Assembly: GCA_003001975.1 (NCBI GenBank)
Contig: PVUG01000006.1
Coordinates: 124,001-188,000 of the forward strand
Length of the DNA: 64,000 nucleotides
From: Martelella mediterranea
GTDB taxonomy: Bacteria > Pseudomonadota > Alphaproteobacteria > Rhizobiales > Rhizobiaceae
Direction of reading: 5' to 3'
The first letter of the stretch is position 1, and every line of letters starts with the position of its first letter. The notes under the pieces were generated by a model. That model saw nothing but the letters and a program-made list of their open reading frames with translations, made no database searches and was not told the origin of the DNA. Made by a program: the position numbers and the translations under genes. Below, in pieces: positions 27,240 to 35,528 of the stretch.

Positions 27240-28313
27240 TCAGCCGGCCATCGAGGCGGCAAACAGCGTCAGCCCCATCAGCATGACCAGAACCGCACCG
27301 CCGATTTCGATGGTGCGGCCGATGGCCATTGCGCGACCGGAACCGGGGCCGGCGAGCCGGACGGCAAGGCCCTTGGCGGAAACGGCGATGATGGCGAGTG
27401 CCGATACGGTGATCGCCGTGCCGATCGCCATGGCGAAGACCGAGGCGATGCCGCCGAGGATGAGGCCGTTCAACAGCGCAAAGGTCAGCACGATCAGCGC
27501 GCCGGAGCAGGGGCGCATGCCGATGGCGAGGATTGCTGCACCGGCGCTTCTCCAGTCGAAACGCCTGCCGCCAAGCGTTGAAGGTTCGGGCATGTGCACG
27601 TGGCCACAGCCGCAATCGGGCCCGTGAACATGGTCGTGGTGAACATGATCATGGTGGCTGTGATCGTGTTCAGCATGGGCATGATGATGGGCATCTGCCG
27701 CATGATCATGGGCATGATGGTGTTCGCCGGCCGGTCCTGCAGCAACGGCTGCATGGGCGTGCCCGCCTGAAAACAGCGGGCGTGACTTGGTGAACACCAG
27801 CCATGCGCCGAAGCCCGCGATCAGCAGAAAGCTTGCCCGTTCCATGAAAAGGGTGGCGTCGCCCATGGAAACGGCGGTGCCGCGCAGCAAAAGATAGGCC
27901 GTTCCAACCAGAAGTATGGCCATGATCCCCTGTGCCAATGACGACAGCAGCGAAATCAAAATCCCGCGTTTCAACTCTGTCTCGTTGGCGATCATGTAGG
28001 ACGAGATCACTGCCTTGCCATGGCCGGGTCCGGCGGCATGAAACACGCCATAGGCAAAGGAAAGCCCCACCAGCCCCAGCATCTTGAAGGGATCATCCTG
28101 CATCGCCTTCAATGCTGCAGTCAGCGCCCGATAAAACTGCTGCTGGTAGTGATTTACGGTGATCAGCACGCTTTGCAGCGGGCCGATGGAGGAGGAGAAG
28201 GATGGTTCCGACGCGCCGATGCCGAGCGGGGACTGGGCGGCAGCAAATTTGGCACCGGCGACAAAGGCGAGGACCATAAAAAGCGTGGCGAGGAGGGGAC
28301 GGGCTAGTCGCAT
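27240..28313 (-). CDS. Nickel/cobalt transporter family protein with His-rich loop
   Basis: 357 aa inner-membrane protein of the NicO/RcnA type. It has a hydrophobic N-terminus, AAGPGHGKAV (residues 94-102), and GMRPCSGAL near 265-273. Between two membrane segments, residues 185-240 contain 22 histidines plus a CGCGH motif, a probable metal-binding loop. The family exports or imports Ni2+ and Co2+, and similar pairs with a DUF1007 protein are also suspected of zinc transport. The ATG at 28313 overlaps the DUF1007 gene by 10 bases, so the two are cotranslated. Confidence 0.88.
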   Translation of the reverse strand: MRLARPLLATLFMVLAFVAGAKFAAAQSPLGIGASEPSFSSSIGPLQSVLITVNHYQQQFYRALTAALKAMQDDPFKMLGLVGLSFAYGVFHAAGPGHGKAVISSYMIANETELKRGILISLLSSLAQGIMAILLVGTAYLLLRGTAVSMGDATLFMERASFLLIAGFGAWLVFTKSRPLFSGGHAHAAVAAGPAGEHHHAHDHAADAHHHAHAEHDHSHHDHVHHDHVHGPDCGCGHVHMPEPSTLGGRRFDWRSAGAAILAIGMRPCSGALIVLTFALLNGLILGGIASVFAMAIGTAITVSALAIIAVSAKGLAVRLAGPGSGRAMAIGRTIEIGGAVLVMLMGLTLFAASMAG

Positions 28314-28945
28314 TTTATATCCAGCTTGGTGGCGAACAGCTTGCTCATGTCGGTCGGGTCGTTGAAGAACGCGTCGGTCAGACTGTTGGCGTTTTCCGAA
28401 AGAATTTCGTCCGCATCCGGCCGCAGCACGGTTTTCGTGCATTTGTCGAAGGCATCGCTCTGGGTCACCAGGTCGCTATCGTTGCGGAAATCGATTGCGG
28501 TGTACATCGTCGGATCATAGACGCCGAAGGTCAGATGGCCCGACAGCGGCAGCGGATTTTCGGGCCTTGCGGCAAAAAACAGCAGCAATTGCCCGTCGAC
28601 CATATCGGCATGGATGACATCGGGCTTGGCAAGCTTCACGTCCTCGCCATCGGCGGTGATCTGCGTGTAGTAATTGTATTCGGCGAGCGACTGGCGCACG
28701 GTTTCGCCGATATCGGTCAGCTCGTCGCCGGTCAGCTGATTGTCGAGATTGGCGTCGTAATCGAGAATGACGGAGGAGGAGAAGAATTCGTCGAAACGCC
28801 AGACATTCTGCAACGCCGTGACATTGCCGTTGTCATCGGCAACCACCTCAAGGCGGGCATCGACGAAGACATGCGGATGCGCAAACGCAGGGGCTGCAGT
28901 CCCTGCGGCAAGCAAGAGGCCGTAAAACGCGGCTTTCAATTTCAA
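28304..28945 (-). CDS. DUF1007 family periplasmic protein
   Basis: About 213 aa. A signal peptide (KAAFYGLLLAAGTAAPAFA) leads straight into HPHVFVDARLE, the DUF1007 hallmark with two histidines that could bind metal at the mature N-terminus. The likely start is a TTG at 28945 with GGGGGA about 7 bases upstream; a GTG at 28963 lacks a ribosome binding site. It overlaps the transporter gene and is probably its periplasmic metal-delivery or capture partner. Function is inferred from pairing. Confidence 0.85.
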   Translation of the reverse strand: MKLKAAFYGLLLAAGTAAPAFAHPHVFVDARLEVVADDNGNVTALQNVWRFDEFFSSSVILDYDANLDNQLTGDELTDIGETVRQSLAEYNYYTQITADGEDVKLAKPDVIHADMVDGQLLLFFAARPENPLPLSGHLTFGVYDPTMYTAIDFRNDSDLVTQSDAFDKCTKTVLRPDADEILSENANSLTDAFFNDPTDMSKLFATKLDIKCD

Positions 28946-29011
28946 TTCGCTTCCCCCGGTCACCGGTGTTGCCCGTTTCGTCCATAAATGATGATTGAGT
29001 CAGAAACGTGC

Positions 29012-29926
29012 TTACTGATTTTTTTGATAGTCGTTTTGCCTGAACCATTGTGACAGAAAATCGACGAAGGAGCGGACCTTCACCGGAAGATAGCGTCTGT
29101 GGGGAAAAACCGCATAAATGCCGGAATGTTGCGGGCGGTATTCATCGAAAAGCGGCACCAGTTCGCCGCTGTCGATCGCCCGGCGGGCAACGAAATCCGG
29201 CAGCAGGGCGATACCGAGGCCGGAGACGGCCGCACGCATGGTGACCATCGGCGAATTGACCTCGATCGGTCCCTGGATCGGCACGCTGAAGGCGGTGCCG
29301 TCTTCCGGGTTCCTGAACCGCATGGTGTTGAAGGCTTTCGGGTTGGTGTCGATGATCACCGGAAGGTGGGCAATATCCGCCGGCTTTTCGAGCGGCTTGT
29401 CCAGACTGGCGATGAACGCAGGCGAGGCGCAGACCCGGTTGATCGAGTCGGCAAGCTTGCGCGCGATCATGGTCGAGTCCTCGAGCGTGGTGATGCGCAC
29501 CGCGACATCATAGCCCTCCTCGACCAGATCGACGAAACGGTCCTCGGCAACGATCTCCAGTGTCAGGTCGCTGTGGGCTGTGGCAAAATCGATCAGCGAC
29601 TGGCCGGCCGGGGCATCGACAAAGGTGCGGGGCACGGAAACGCGAAGCCTGCCGCGCAGGTCGGTATTGTTGGCGCGCACGGCGTCGGAGAGGTTGTCGA
29701 CCTCCTGAACGATATCGGCTGCGCGGCGGAAATAGATGTGGCCGGCCTCCGTCAGGGAAAACTGCCGTGTGGTGCGGTTCAACAGCAGGACGCCGAGATC
29801 GTCTTCGAGTTCGCGCACATATTTCGATAACAGCGCCTTCGAGCGCCCGGTCTTGCGGGCGGCGGCCGAAAACCCCTCGGCTTCGACCACATCGATAAAG
29901 GCACGCATTCGCGTCAAGGTGTCCAT
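29012..29926 (-). CDS. LysR family transcriptional regulator
   Basis: 304 aa. The N-terminal winged helix (about residues 1-60, FSAAARKTGRSKALLSKYVRELE) and a periplasmic-binding-like effector domain are of the CrgA/DsdC-like LysR branch. It is divergent from ornithine decarboxylase but 531 bases away. A GTTTGA/TCAAAC palindrome lies 31 bases upstream of its start and may be its own binding site. Target and inducer are unknown. Confidence 0.9.
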   Translation of the reverse strand: MDTLTRMRAFIDVVEAEGFSAAARKTGRSKALLSKYVRELEDDLGVLLLNRTTRQFSLTEAGHIYFRRAADIVQEVDNLSDAVRANNTDLRGRLRVSVPRTFVDAPAGQSLIDFATAHSDLTLEIVAEDRFVDLVEEGYDVAVRITTLEDSTMIARKLADSINRVCASPAFIASLDKPLEKPADIAHLPVIIDTNPKAFNTMRFRNPEDGTAFSVPIQGPIEVNSPMVTMRAAVSGLGIALLPDFVARRAIDSGELVPLFDEYRPQHSGIYAVFPHRRYLPVKVRSFVDFLSQWFRQNDYQKNQ

Positions 29927-29956
29927 AACCGCTCCTGTTGGCTGGCGGAAAATTTT

Positions 29957-29974
29957 GTTTGAGTTTTGTCAAAC
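29957..29974. promoter_or_regulatory. Candidate LysR-type operator
   Basis: GTTTGA, 6-base spacer, TCAAAC: an 18-base inverted repeat that contains the T-N11-A pattern expected of LysR regulators. It sits between the LysR gene and the ornithine decarboxylase leader, so it may serve autoregulation, control of the leader promoter, or both. Confidence 0.45.
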
Positions 29975-30009
29975 AGATAGCACGAATGCGATCGATTGCA
30001 GGAGGATTT

Positions 30010-30457
30010 TGGGGTCCGCCCACTTGATTTTCAAGTGGGTTTTGCATATCTGTCCGCTTGCCCAAAGTCGCGCGTGCCTGTGGGTGTCCGCCGAACCCTC
30101 GAATGGTGAGGAACTCGGTAAGGTACCTGGAATTAACCCCTCCAGTCGCTTCCCCGGCCAACCGGTCAAGCGAGGACATCTTGAAGCAACGACGGTGCGG
30201 GCCTTTCTGGTGTCTCCCGGCTCTCCAACAGCCGGGGTACTAAAGAGGCACATACCATCATTGCCGGAAGTGCGGTTGGGATATCCCTCCAATCCAAGGC
30301 AGACAAAGCCGGACGAGTCCCTGAACGGGCTTGTTCAAACTTGAGCGGTCGCCGCAAACGGTCCCCGGGGTCTCCACCGGCCGGGTTCGTGCGCGGGTCG
30401 ATGCGCCCTTTGTCGACCCTAGCGTCAGGGTCATTGCTTCGAAAGAAGGGGGTTACC
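30010..30457 (+). ncRNA. Structured leader of ornithine decarboxylase, candidate speF RNA
   Basis: This 450-base stretch has no convincing gene but many hairpins: CCCACTTGA/TCAAGTGGG (30019-30039), TCGCTT plus CCGG paired with CCGG plus AAGCGA (30146-30173), CCCGGCT/AGCCGGG (30216-30236), and GGGTCGA/TCGACCC (30395-30419). The last is mutually exclusive with GACCCT/AGGGTC (30415-30432). The loop of the 30395 hairpin contains CCCTT (30406-30410), complementary to the AAGGG of the ribosome binding site (30446-30450). The speF RNA motif of alphaproteobacteria is a long leader in exactly this position, before an ornithine decarboxylase gene. A 61-codon frame (30058-30243) inside it could be a leader peptide, but I cannot support it. 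Confidence 0.6.
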
Positions 30458-31591
30458 ATGACCACCGAACGTATCGCGGAATTCTTCAAGACCCGCCGTC
30501 CCGAAGGCCCTTGCCTGGTTGTCGATCGCGAAGTCGTGCGCGACAACTACACCGCATTCCGCCGCGCGCTGCCCGACAGCGCCATCTACTATGCGGTCAA
30601 GGCCAATCCCGCGCCGCAAATCCTTGAGCTTCTCGCCAGTCTCGGATCCAACTTCGATTGCGCCTCCGTGGCCGAAATCGAAATGGTCCTGGAAGCCGGC
30701 GCTGGCGCCGAGCGTATTTCCTATGGAAACACCATCAAAAAGGAGCGCGATATTGCCCGCGCTCATGCGCTCGGCGTCAAGCTTTTTGCTGTCGATTGCC
30801 ATGAGGAAGTCGAAAAGATCGCCCGCGCCGCTCCCGGCGCCAAGGTGTTCTGCCGCGTTCTGACCGATGGCGAAGGCGCTGAATGGCCGCTGTCGCGCAA
30901 GTTCGGCTGCGTTCCGCCGATGGCGGTCGACGTGCTGGTCTATGCCCATCAGCTGGGTCTGGAAAGCTACGGCGTTTCCTTCCATGTCGGCTCGCAGATG
31001 ACCAAGCTTGAAGCCTGGGATGCAGCGCTTGCAGATGCAAAGCGGGTTTTCGCACAGCTGGCCAAGCAGGGCATTTACCTGCAGATGGTCAACATGGGCG
31101 GCGGTTTCCCGACCAAGTATCTGCGTGATGTGCCGACGGCTGAAGCCTACGGCCAGGCGATCTTCGCAGCGCTGTCGCGCCACTTCGGTAACCAGTTGCC
31201 GAAGACCATCATCGAGCCCGGTCGCGGCATGGTCGGCAATGCCGGCGTCATCAAGTCGGAAGTCGTTCTGGTTTCCAAGAAGTCGGACGAGGACGCGCAT
31301 CGCTGGGTGTTCCTCGATATCGGCAAGTTCGGCGGTCTCGCCGAAACCATGGACGAGGCGATCCGCTACCCGATCCGCACCGAGCGCGACGGCGACGAGA
31401 TGGAGCCCTGCGTTCTGGCCGGTCCGACCTGCGACAGTGCCGACGTGATGTACGAGAAGAACATGTATCCGCTGCCGATCACGCTGACGATCGGTGACGA
31501 GGTTCTGATCGAGGGGACGGGTGCCTATACCACGACCTATGCTTCCGTGGCCTTCAACGGCTTCGAACCACTCAAGTCTTACGTGATCTGA
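30458..31591 (+). CDS. odc: Ornithine decarboxylase (type III PLP fold)
   Basis: 377 aa, eukaryotic-type decarboxylase making putrescine from ornithine. The PLP lysine is Lys48 (YAVKANP), the glycine loop GGGFPTKY binds phosphate, and the catalytic Cys is in GPTCDSAD near the C-terminus. Length and motifs match rhizobial Odc2, which may also accept lysine. A strong ribosome binding site (AAGGGGG) precedes the ATG and may be masked by the leader RNA. A GNAT gene follows after a 122-base gap containing a strong hairpin. Confidence 0.94.
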   Translation: MTTERIAEFFKTRRPEGPCLVVDREVVRDNYTAFRRALPDSAIYYAVKANPAPQILELLASLGSNFDCASVAEIEMVLEAGAGAERISYGNTIKKERDIARAHALGVKLFAVDCHEEVEKIARAAPGAKVFCRVLTDGEGAEWPLSRKFGCVPPMAVDVLVYAHQLGLESYGVSFHVGSQMTKLEAWDAALADAKRVFAQLAKQGIYLQMVNMGGGFPTKYLRDVPTAEAYGQAIFAALSRHFGNQLPKTIIEPGRGMVGNAGVIKSEVVLVSKKSDEDAHRWVFLDIGKFGGLAETMDEAIRYPIRTERDGDEMEPCVLAGPTCDSADVMYEKNMYPLPITLTIGDEVLIEGTGAYTTTYASVAFNGFEPLKSYVI

Positions 31592-31617
31592 AGACCTTCA
31601 GATGACGGGTGTGAAGT

Positions 31618-31649
31618 GGGACTGCGGCCCTCCCTGCGGCCGCAGTCCC
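31618..31649 (+). terminator. Strong hairpin between odc and the GNAT gene
   Basis: Perfect 12-base-pair stem GGGACTGCGGCC with GGCCGCAGTCCC, loop of 8. It is not followed by a T-run, so it may be a processing or stabilising element or a weak terminator rather than a full stop. Confidence 0.5.
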
Positions 31650-31713
31650 GGTATCACGCCGGCGCGGCTGCCGCTGCCGGTCCTTGAGGCTGATTTTTTG
31701 GGGGATTTGGCTG

Positions 31714-32313
31714 ATGGCCCCTTTCTTTCAGGACAATGTCGTTTTCGCTGATGCGCCGGCTTTCACGATCTGTGAAGAAGAGGCCTTTGATGTCATCGCG
31801 CGTGAAAACCTGCTCGATCGCGCCATGGGGCCGATGCGCCGGAAAAAATCGTCGGAAAAGCTGCGCCGCAACCGGTTGCCGGCCGAAGGTCTGGCGCTCG
31901 TTGCGCGCGATCAGAACGCCGCGGTGATCGGCACGGTCCGGCTCTGGCATGTTGATGCCGGTGTCGATGCATCCGGCCGTGCGGTTTCGGCGCTGCTGCT
32001 TGGCCCGCTCGCCGTTGACTCTGCCGCAGGCGGCATGGGCGTCGGCTCGGCTTTGATGCGGGCAGCGATTGCAGCCGCTGAAGCCCGTGGCCATGGCGCA
32101 ATCCTGCTGGTCGGCGACCCGGAATACTACCAGCGCTTCGGCTTTTCTGCCGACAAAGCAGAGCAGCTCGTCATGCCCGGCCCGTTCGAGCGCCGCCGTT
32201 TTCTCGGCCTTGAGCTTGAAGATGGATGGCTTGCCGGTGCAGCCGGCGTTCTCGTCGCCAGCGGTGTTCGCGCGCCGTCGGCCCGGGCCAAGCCGCTGCG
32301 CCGTGCGGCCTGA
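31714..32313 (+). CDS. GNAT family N-acetyltransferase
   Basis: 199 aa. It has the acetyl-CoA binding loop near GGMGVGSALMRAAIAAAEARG and the following YYQRFGF segment typical of the YhbS-like GNAT group. The ATG at 31714 has GGGGGA 8 bases upstream; an in-frame TTG at 31684 is less likely. It follows ornithine decarboxylase on the same strand, so acetylation of putrescine or another amine is a reasonable guess, but the substrate is unknown. A clear terminator follows. Confidence 0.85.
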   Translation: MAPFFQDNVVFADAPAFTICEEEAFDVIARENLLDRAMGPMRRKKSSEKLRRNRLPAEGLALVARDQNAAVIGTVRLWHVDAGVDASGRAVSALLLGPLAVDSAAGGMGVGSALMRAAIAAAEARGHGAILLVGDPEYYQRFGFSADKAEQLVMPGPFERRRFLGLELEDGWLAGAAGVLVASGVRAPSARAKPLRRAA

Positions 32314-32343
32314 GTGCCGGGCAACCGCATATCGGACAAAACA

Positions 32344-32376
32344 AAAGACCCTCAGGGCATTGCCATGAGGGTCTTT
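32344..32376. terminator. Intrinsic terminator between the GNAT gene and gcrA
   Basis: AAAGACCCTCA pairs with TGAGGGTCTTT (11 base pairs, loop 11) and is followed by TTTT on the plus strand; the A-rich left arm gives a T-rich tail on the minus strand. It can therefore end both the GNAT transcript and the convergent gcrA transcript. Confidence 0.85.
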
Positions 32377-32403
32377 TTATATTGCCTGTTCAGCGAGCGC
32401 TGA

Positions 32404-32970
32404 TCAGCTTGCCCGGCGCCGTTCGCTGACCGGCTGATAGGCAAGCTTTGCGTGGTATTTGCAGTAGGGGCTGTTTTCCGGGGACTCGCAGCCGCAGAAG
32501 TAAAAATCTTCCTGGGTCGGGTCGCCGACCGGCCATTTGCAGGTCTGCTCGGTCAGATCGGTCAACGCGATCTTGCGCATGATCGGCACGACATTGTTGT
32601 CGGGTGCGGTCTTCTGTTCCGGGGCGGCTTCCGCTTCGGCAACGACTTCCTGTTTCAGCGCGGTCGCGCCTGCGGTGCGCGGCGCGCTGCCGGTCGATGT
32701 GGATACGGGGGTGTCCGACGGTTTGCGGCCGCCCGCGCGGGACGCAAAATTCGGTGCGCGCGGCGGTGTCGTGTTGCGGGCCGTCGCGCGGGTTGCCGCA
32801 GAAGGTGCGCTTCCGCCGCTCTTGGCGCGTCCGGGCAGGGCCAGACGGTGCACCTTGCCGATGACCGCGTTCCGGCTCACGCCGCCGAGCTGATTGGCGA
32901 TCTGGCTCGCGCTCAGCCCTTCGGACCAGAGTTGTTTGAGTTTTTCAACACGCTCGTCTGTCCAGCTCAT
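32404..32970 (-). CDS. gcrA: Cell cycle regulator GcrA
   Basis: 188 aa. The N-terminal DNA-binding region [18 protein letters not shown]...[13 protein letters not shown] is the GcrA signature, followed by a low-complexity Ala/Thr/Pro linker and a C-terminal Cys-rich module ([26 protein letters not shown]). GcrA binds sigma70-RNA polymerase and activates promoters methylated at GANTC by CcrM. The ATG at 32970 is certain from the conserved start, with a GGAGA ribosome binding site. The 378 bases upstream, shared with argD, hold three GANTC sites. Confidence 0.95.
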   Translation of the reverse strand: MSWTDERVEKLKQLWSEGLSASQIANQLGGVSRNAVIGKVHRLALPGRAKSGGSAPSAATRATARNTTPPRAPNFASRAGGRKPSDTPVSTSTGSAPRTAGATALKQEVVAEAEAAPEQKTAPDNNVVPIMRKIALTDLTEQTCKWPVGDPTQEDFYFCGCESPENSPYCKYHAKLAYQPVSERRRAS

Positions 32971-33348
32971 GCCTTGTCTCCGGCTGTTTGCGGGCGGAAT
33001 CAACCACCATGCTCCGGAATGTCTCCGAAACAGGAAAGTGTCGCCAATCCGGGTAATCAGATCCGCCGCCTGCAGTATTCTGTTGGTCGTAAGTTAGGCC
33101 GATGGCACTATCGTGGCAAGGCGACAGCGAATCGCCGGAATCCTTTTTCGGGGTTTTCCCCAACTTGGTGTTTTTCGCATTTGTCATATGCCGCCCGCAG
33201 CAATGTGCTGCGCTGCACTGCATTTGTTGACATTGAGGTTGGAGATGACAATATACGGCCAGCCGCCGCTCGAGGCGGCATTTTTAATTTTAACAACCGC
33301 CACAGACCCAAAAGGCTGGCATCTTTCCTTGCCGGGAGTTTAATCATC
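32971..33348. promoter_or_regulatory. gcrA/argD divergent promoter region
   Basis: 378 bases without a gene. GANTC methylation sites occur at 32997-33001, 33129-33133 and 33138-33142. A sigma70-like promoter for argD is TTGACA (33227-33232), 17-base spacer, AATATA (33250-33255). A GGGG/CCCC mini-hairpin lies at 33150-33161. The minus-strand gcrA promoter was not pinned down. Confidence 0.6.
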
Positions 33349-34545
33349 ATGTCCGGAACATCGCCGCTGTTCAACACCTTCGCCAGAATACCGCTCCGGT
33401 TCGAGCGCGGCGAAGGCGTCTGGCTTGTCACGGACAGGGGCGAGCGATATCTCGATTTTGCCGCCGGCGTTGCCGTCAATTCGCTTGGTCACGCCCATCC
33501 GCATCTGGTGGACGCGCTGAAGGATCAGGCCGAAAAGCTCTGGCATGTCTCGAACCTCTATCAGGTTTCGGGCCAGGAAAGGCTCGCCGAACGGCTGACC
33601 GAGGCCACTTTCGCCGACAAGGTGTTCTTCAACAATTCGGGTGCGGAAGCGCTTGAAACCGCGATCAAGACCGCGCGGCGCTATCATTTTGCCAAGGGGA
33701 ACCCCGAAAGGATCGACATCATCTCCTTCGAGGGCGCGTTCCACGGCCGTACGCTGGCAACGATTGCTGCCGGCGGGCAGGCGAAATACATGGAAGGTTT
33801 CGGCCCGAAGGCGCCGGGGTTCGTCCAGATCCCGCCCGGCGATATCGATCTTCTGAAAGAGACGGTCAGCGAAACCACGGCCGCGCTCCTGATCGAGCCG
33901 ATCCAGGGGGAGGGCGGTGTTCGCCCGGTCGACAAGGCTTTCCTTCAGGCTCTGCGCACCCTTTGCGATGAACAGGGCCTGCTGCTGATTTTCGACGAGG
34001 TGCAGACCGGTGTCGGACGGACGGGAACCCTGTTTGCCTATGAGCAGACCGGCGTTGCCCCGGATATCATGGCGATTGCCAAGGGTATCGGTGGCGGCTT
34101 TCCCGTCGGCGCATGCCTTGCCACCGACGAAGCCGCATCCGGCATGGTGCCCGGCGTGCATGGCACGACATTCGGCGGCAATCCGCTGGCCATGGCCGTC
34201 GGCAATGCGGTTCTCGATGTGGTCCTGGAAGACGGGTTTCTCGAGCATGTTCGGCAGATGGGGCTTCTGTTCCGCCAGGGCCTTGCCGAACTGAAAGACA
34301 GCTATCCCGATGTGATCGAGGAGATCCGCGGCGAGGGCCTGATGGTCGGTGTCAAGGCCAAGGTGCCGGCCGGCGCGCTGGCCGAAGCGATGCGTGACGA
34401 GAAACTGCTCTCGGTTCCCGCCGGCGACAATGTCGTGCGCATGCTGCCGCCGCTCACCGTCAGTGACGAAGAAGTCCGGGAAGGCCTTGCGCGGCTTTCG
34501 CGCGCTGCGGCGAAACTGTCCGTTTCGCCCGCCCGGTCCGCCTAA
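33349..34545 (+). CDS. argD: Acetylornithine aminotransferase
   Basis: 398 aa class III PLP aminotransferase of arginine synthesis (N-acetylglutamate semialdehyde to N-acetylornithine). It has [15 protein letters not shown], the [15 protein letters not shown] segment and the PLP Lys in [14 protein letters not shown]. The frame continues open upstream opposite gcrA, but the conserved N-terminus ([19 protein letters not shown]) starts at the ATG at 33349. It leads the argD-argF-hslO operon, a common rhizobial order. Confidence 0.95.
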   Translation: MSGTSPLFNTFARIPLRFERGEGVWLVTDRGERYLDFAAGVAVNSLGHAHPHLVDALKDQAEKLWHVSNLYQVSGQERLAERLTEATFADKVFFNNSGAEALETAIKTARRYHFAKGNPERIDIISFEGAFHGRTLATIAAGGQAKYMEGFGPKAPGFVQIPPGDIDLLKETVSETTAALLIEPIQGEGGVRPVDKAFLQALRTLCDEQGLLLIFDEVQTGVGRTGTLFAYEQTGVAPDIMAIAKGIGGGFPVGACLATDEAASGMVPGVHGTTFGGNPLAMAVGNAVLDVVLEDGFLEHVRQMGLLFRQGLAELKDSYPDVIEEIRGEGLMVGVKAKVPAGALAEAMRDEKLLSVPAGDNVVRMLPPLTVSDEEVREGLARLSRAAAKLSVSPARSA

Positions 34546-34566
34546 AGCATTAGAAAGAGTAGTTCC

Positions 34567-35487
34567 ATGTCCTCTCCGAGACATTTTCTCGATCTCTCCG
34601 CCGTTTCGGCAACCGCGCTGCGGGATATCCTTGATCACGCGGCCACGCGCAAGACCGCGCAGAAGGCGGGCACCGCCGACAAGCCGCTGGCCGGCAAGGT
34701 GCTGGCGATGATCTTCGAAAAACCGTCGACGCGCACCCGCGTGTCGTTCGATATCGGCATGCGTCAGCTTGGCGGCGATACGCTGGTGCTGTCCGGCAAG
34801 GACATGCAGCTTGGCCGCGCCGAGACCATCGGCGATACCGCCCGGGTGCTGTCACGTTATGTCGACGCGATCATGATCCGCACCACCGATCATTCGCGGC
34901 TTCTGGAACTGGCCGAATATGCGAGCGTGCCGGTGATCAACGGGCTGACCGATGCCACGCATCCCTGCCAGATCATGGCCGATCTGCAGACCTTCGAGGA
35001 GCATCTGGGGCCGGTGGCCGGCAAGACCATTGCCTGGACCGGTGACGGCAACAATGTTCTGCATTCCTTCCTCGAAGGGGCGGCGCGGTTCAAATACCGC
35101 ATGAACATCGCCGTTCCGCCGGGTTCGGAACCGGAAAGCCGCTTTGTCGACTGGGCGCGCAAGGAAGGTGCTGAAGTGACCTTCTTCGAAAGTGCCGAGG
35201 ACGCGGTTGCGGGTGCCGATTGCGTGGTGACCGATACCTGGGTCTCGATGAACCAGGAACACAAGGCGCGCGGACACAATGTGTTCCAGCCGTTCCAGGT
35301 CAACGCCGATCTGATGGCGCGTGCCAATGATGATGCGATCTTCATGCACTGCCTGCCGGCGCATCGCGGCGAGGAAGTGACTGACGAGGTGATGGACGGG
35401 CCGCAATCGGTCGTGTTCGATGAGGCCGAAAACCGGCTTCACGCCCAGAAATCCGTACTGGCCTGGTGCCTCGGCGCAATCGACTGA
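34567..35487 (+). CDS. argF: Ornithine carbamoyltransferase
   Basis: 306 aa. The carbamoyl phosphate motif [11 protein letters not shown], the HPCQ motif and the ornithine-binding HCLPAHRG are all present. It makes citrulline from ornithine and carbamoyl phosphate. It starts 21 bases after argD. A short GC hairpin sits in the gap before hslO. Confidence 0.97.
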   Translation: MSSPRHFLDLSAVSATALRDILDHAATRKTAQKAGTADKPLAGKVLAMIFEKPSTRTRVSFDIGMRQLGGDTLVLSGKDMQLGRAETIGDTARVLSRYVDAIMIRTTDHSRLLELAEYASVPVINGLTDATHPCQIMADLQTFEEHLGPVAGKTIAWTGDGNNVLHSFLEGAARFKYRMNIAVPPGSEPESRFVDWARKEGAEVTFFESAEDAVAGADCVVTDTWVSMNQEHKARGHNVFQPFQVNADLMARANDDAIFMHCLPAHRGEEVTDEVMDGPQSVVFDEAENRLHAQKSVLAWCLGAID

Positions 35488-35496
35488 GCCACCGGC

Positions 35497-35515
35497 CGCC
35501 CCCTGAAACGGGGCG
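35497..35515 (+). other. GC hairpin just before the hslO ribosome binding site
   Basis: CGCCCC pairs with GGGGCG around a 7-base loop, ending immediately upstream of the GAAGGAGA ribosome binding site. It may cap the argDF message or tune hslO translation. There is no T-run. Confidence 0.4.
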
Positions 35516-35528
35516 AAGGAGACAGATT

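Noticed and set aside
27595-27780. Repetitive CATGATCATGG-like DNA, possibly a tandem repeat or CRISPR
   Set aside because: The repetition comes from His and Asp codons in the histidine-rich loop of the transporter; units are irregular and in frame.
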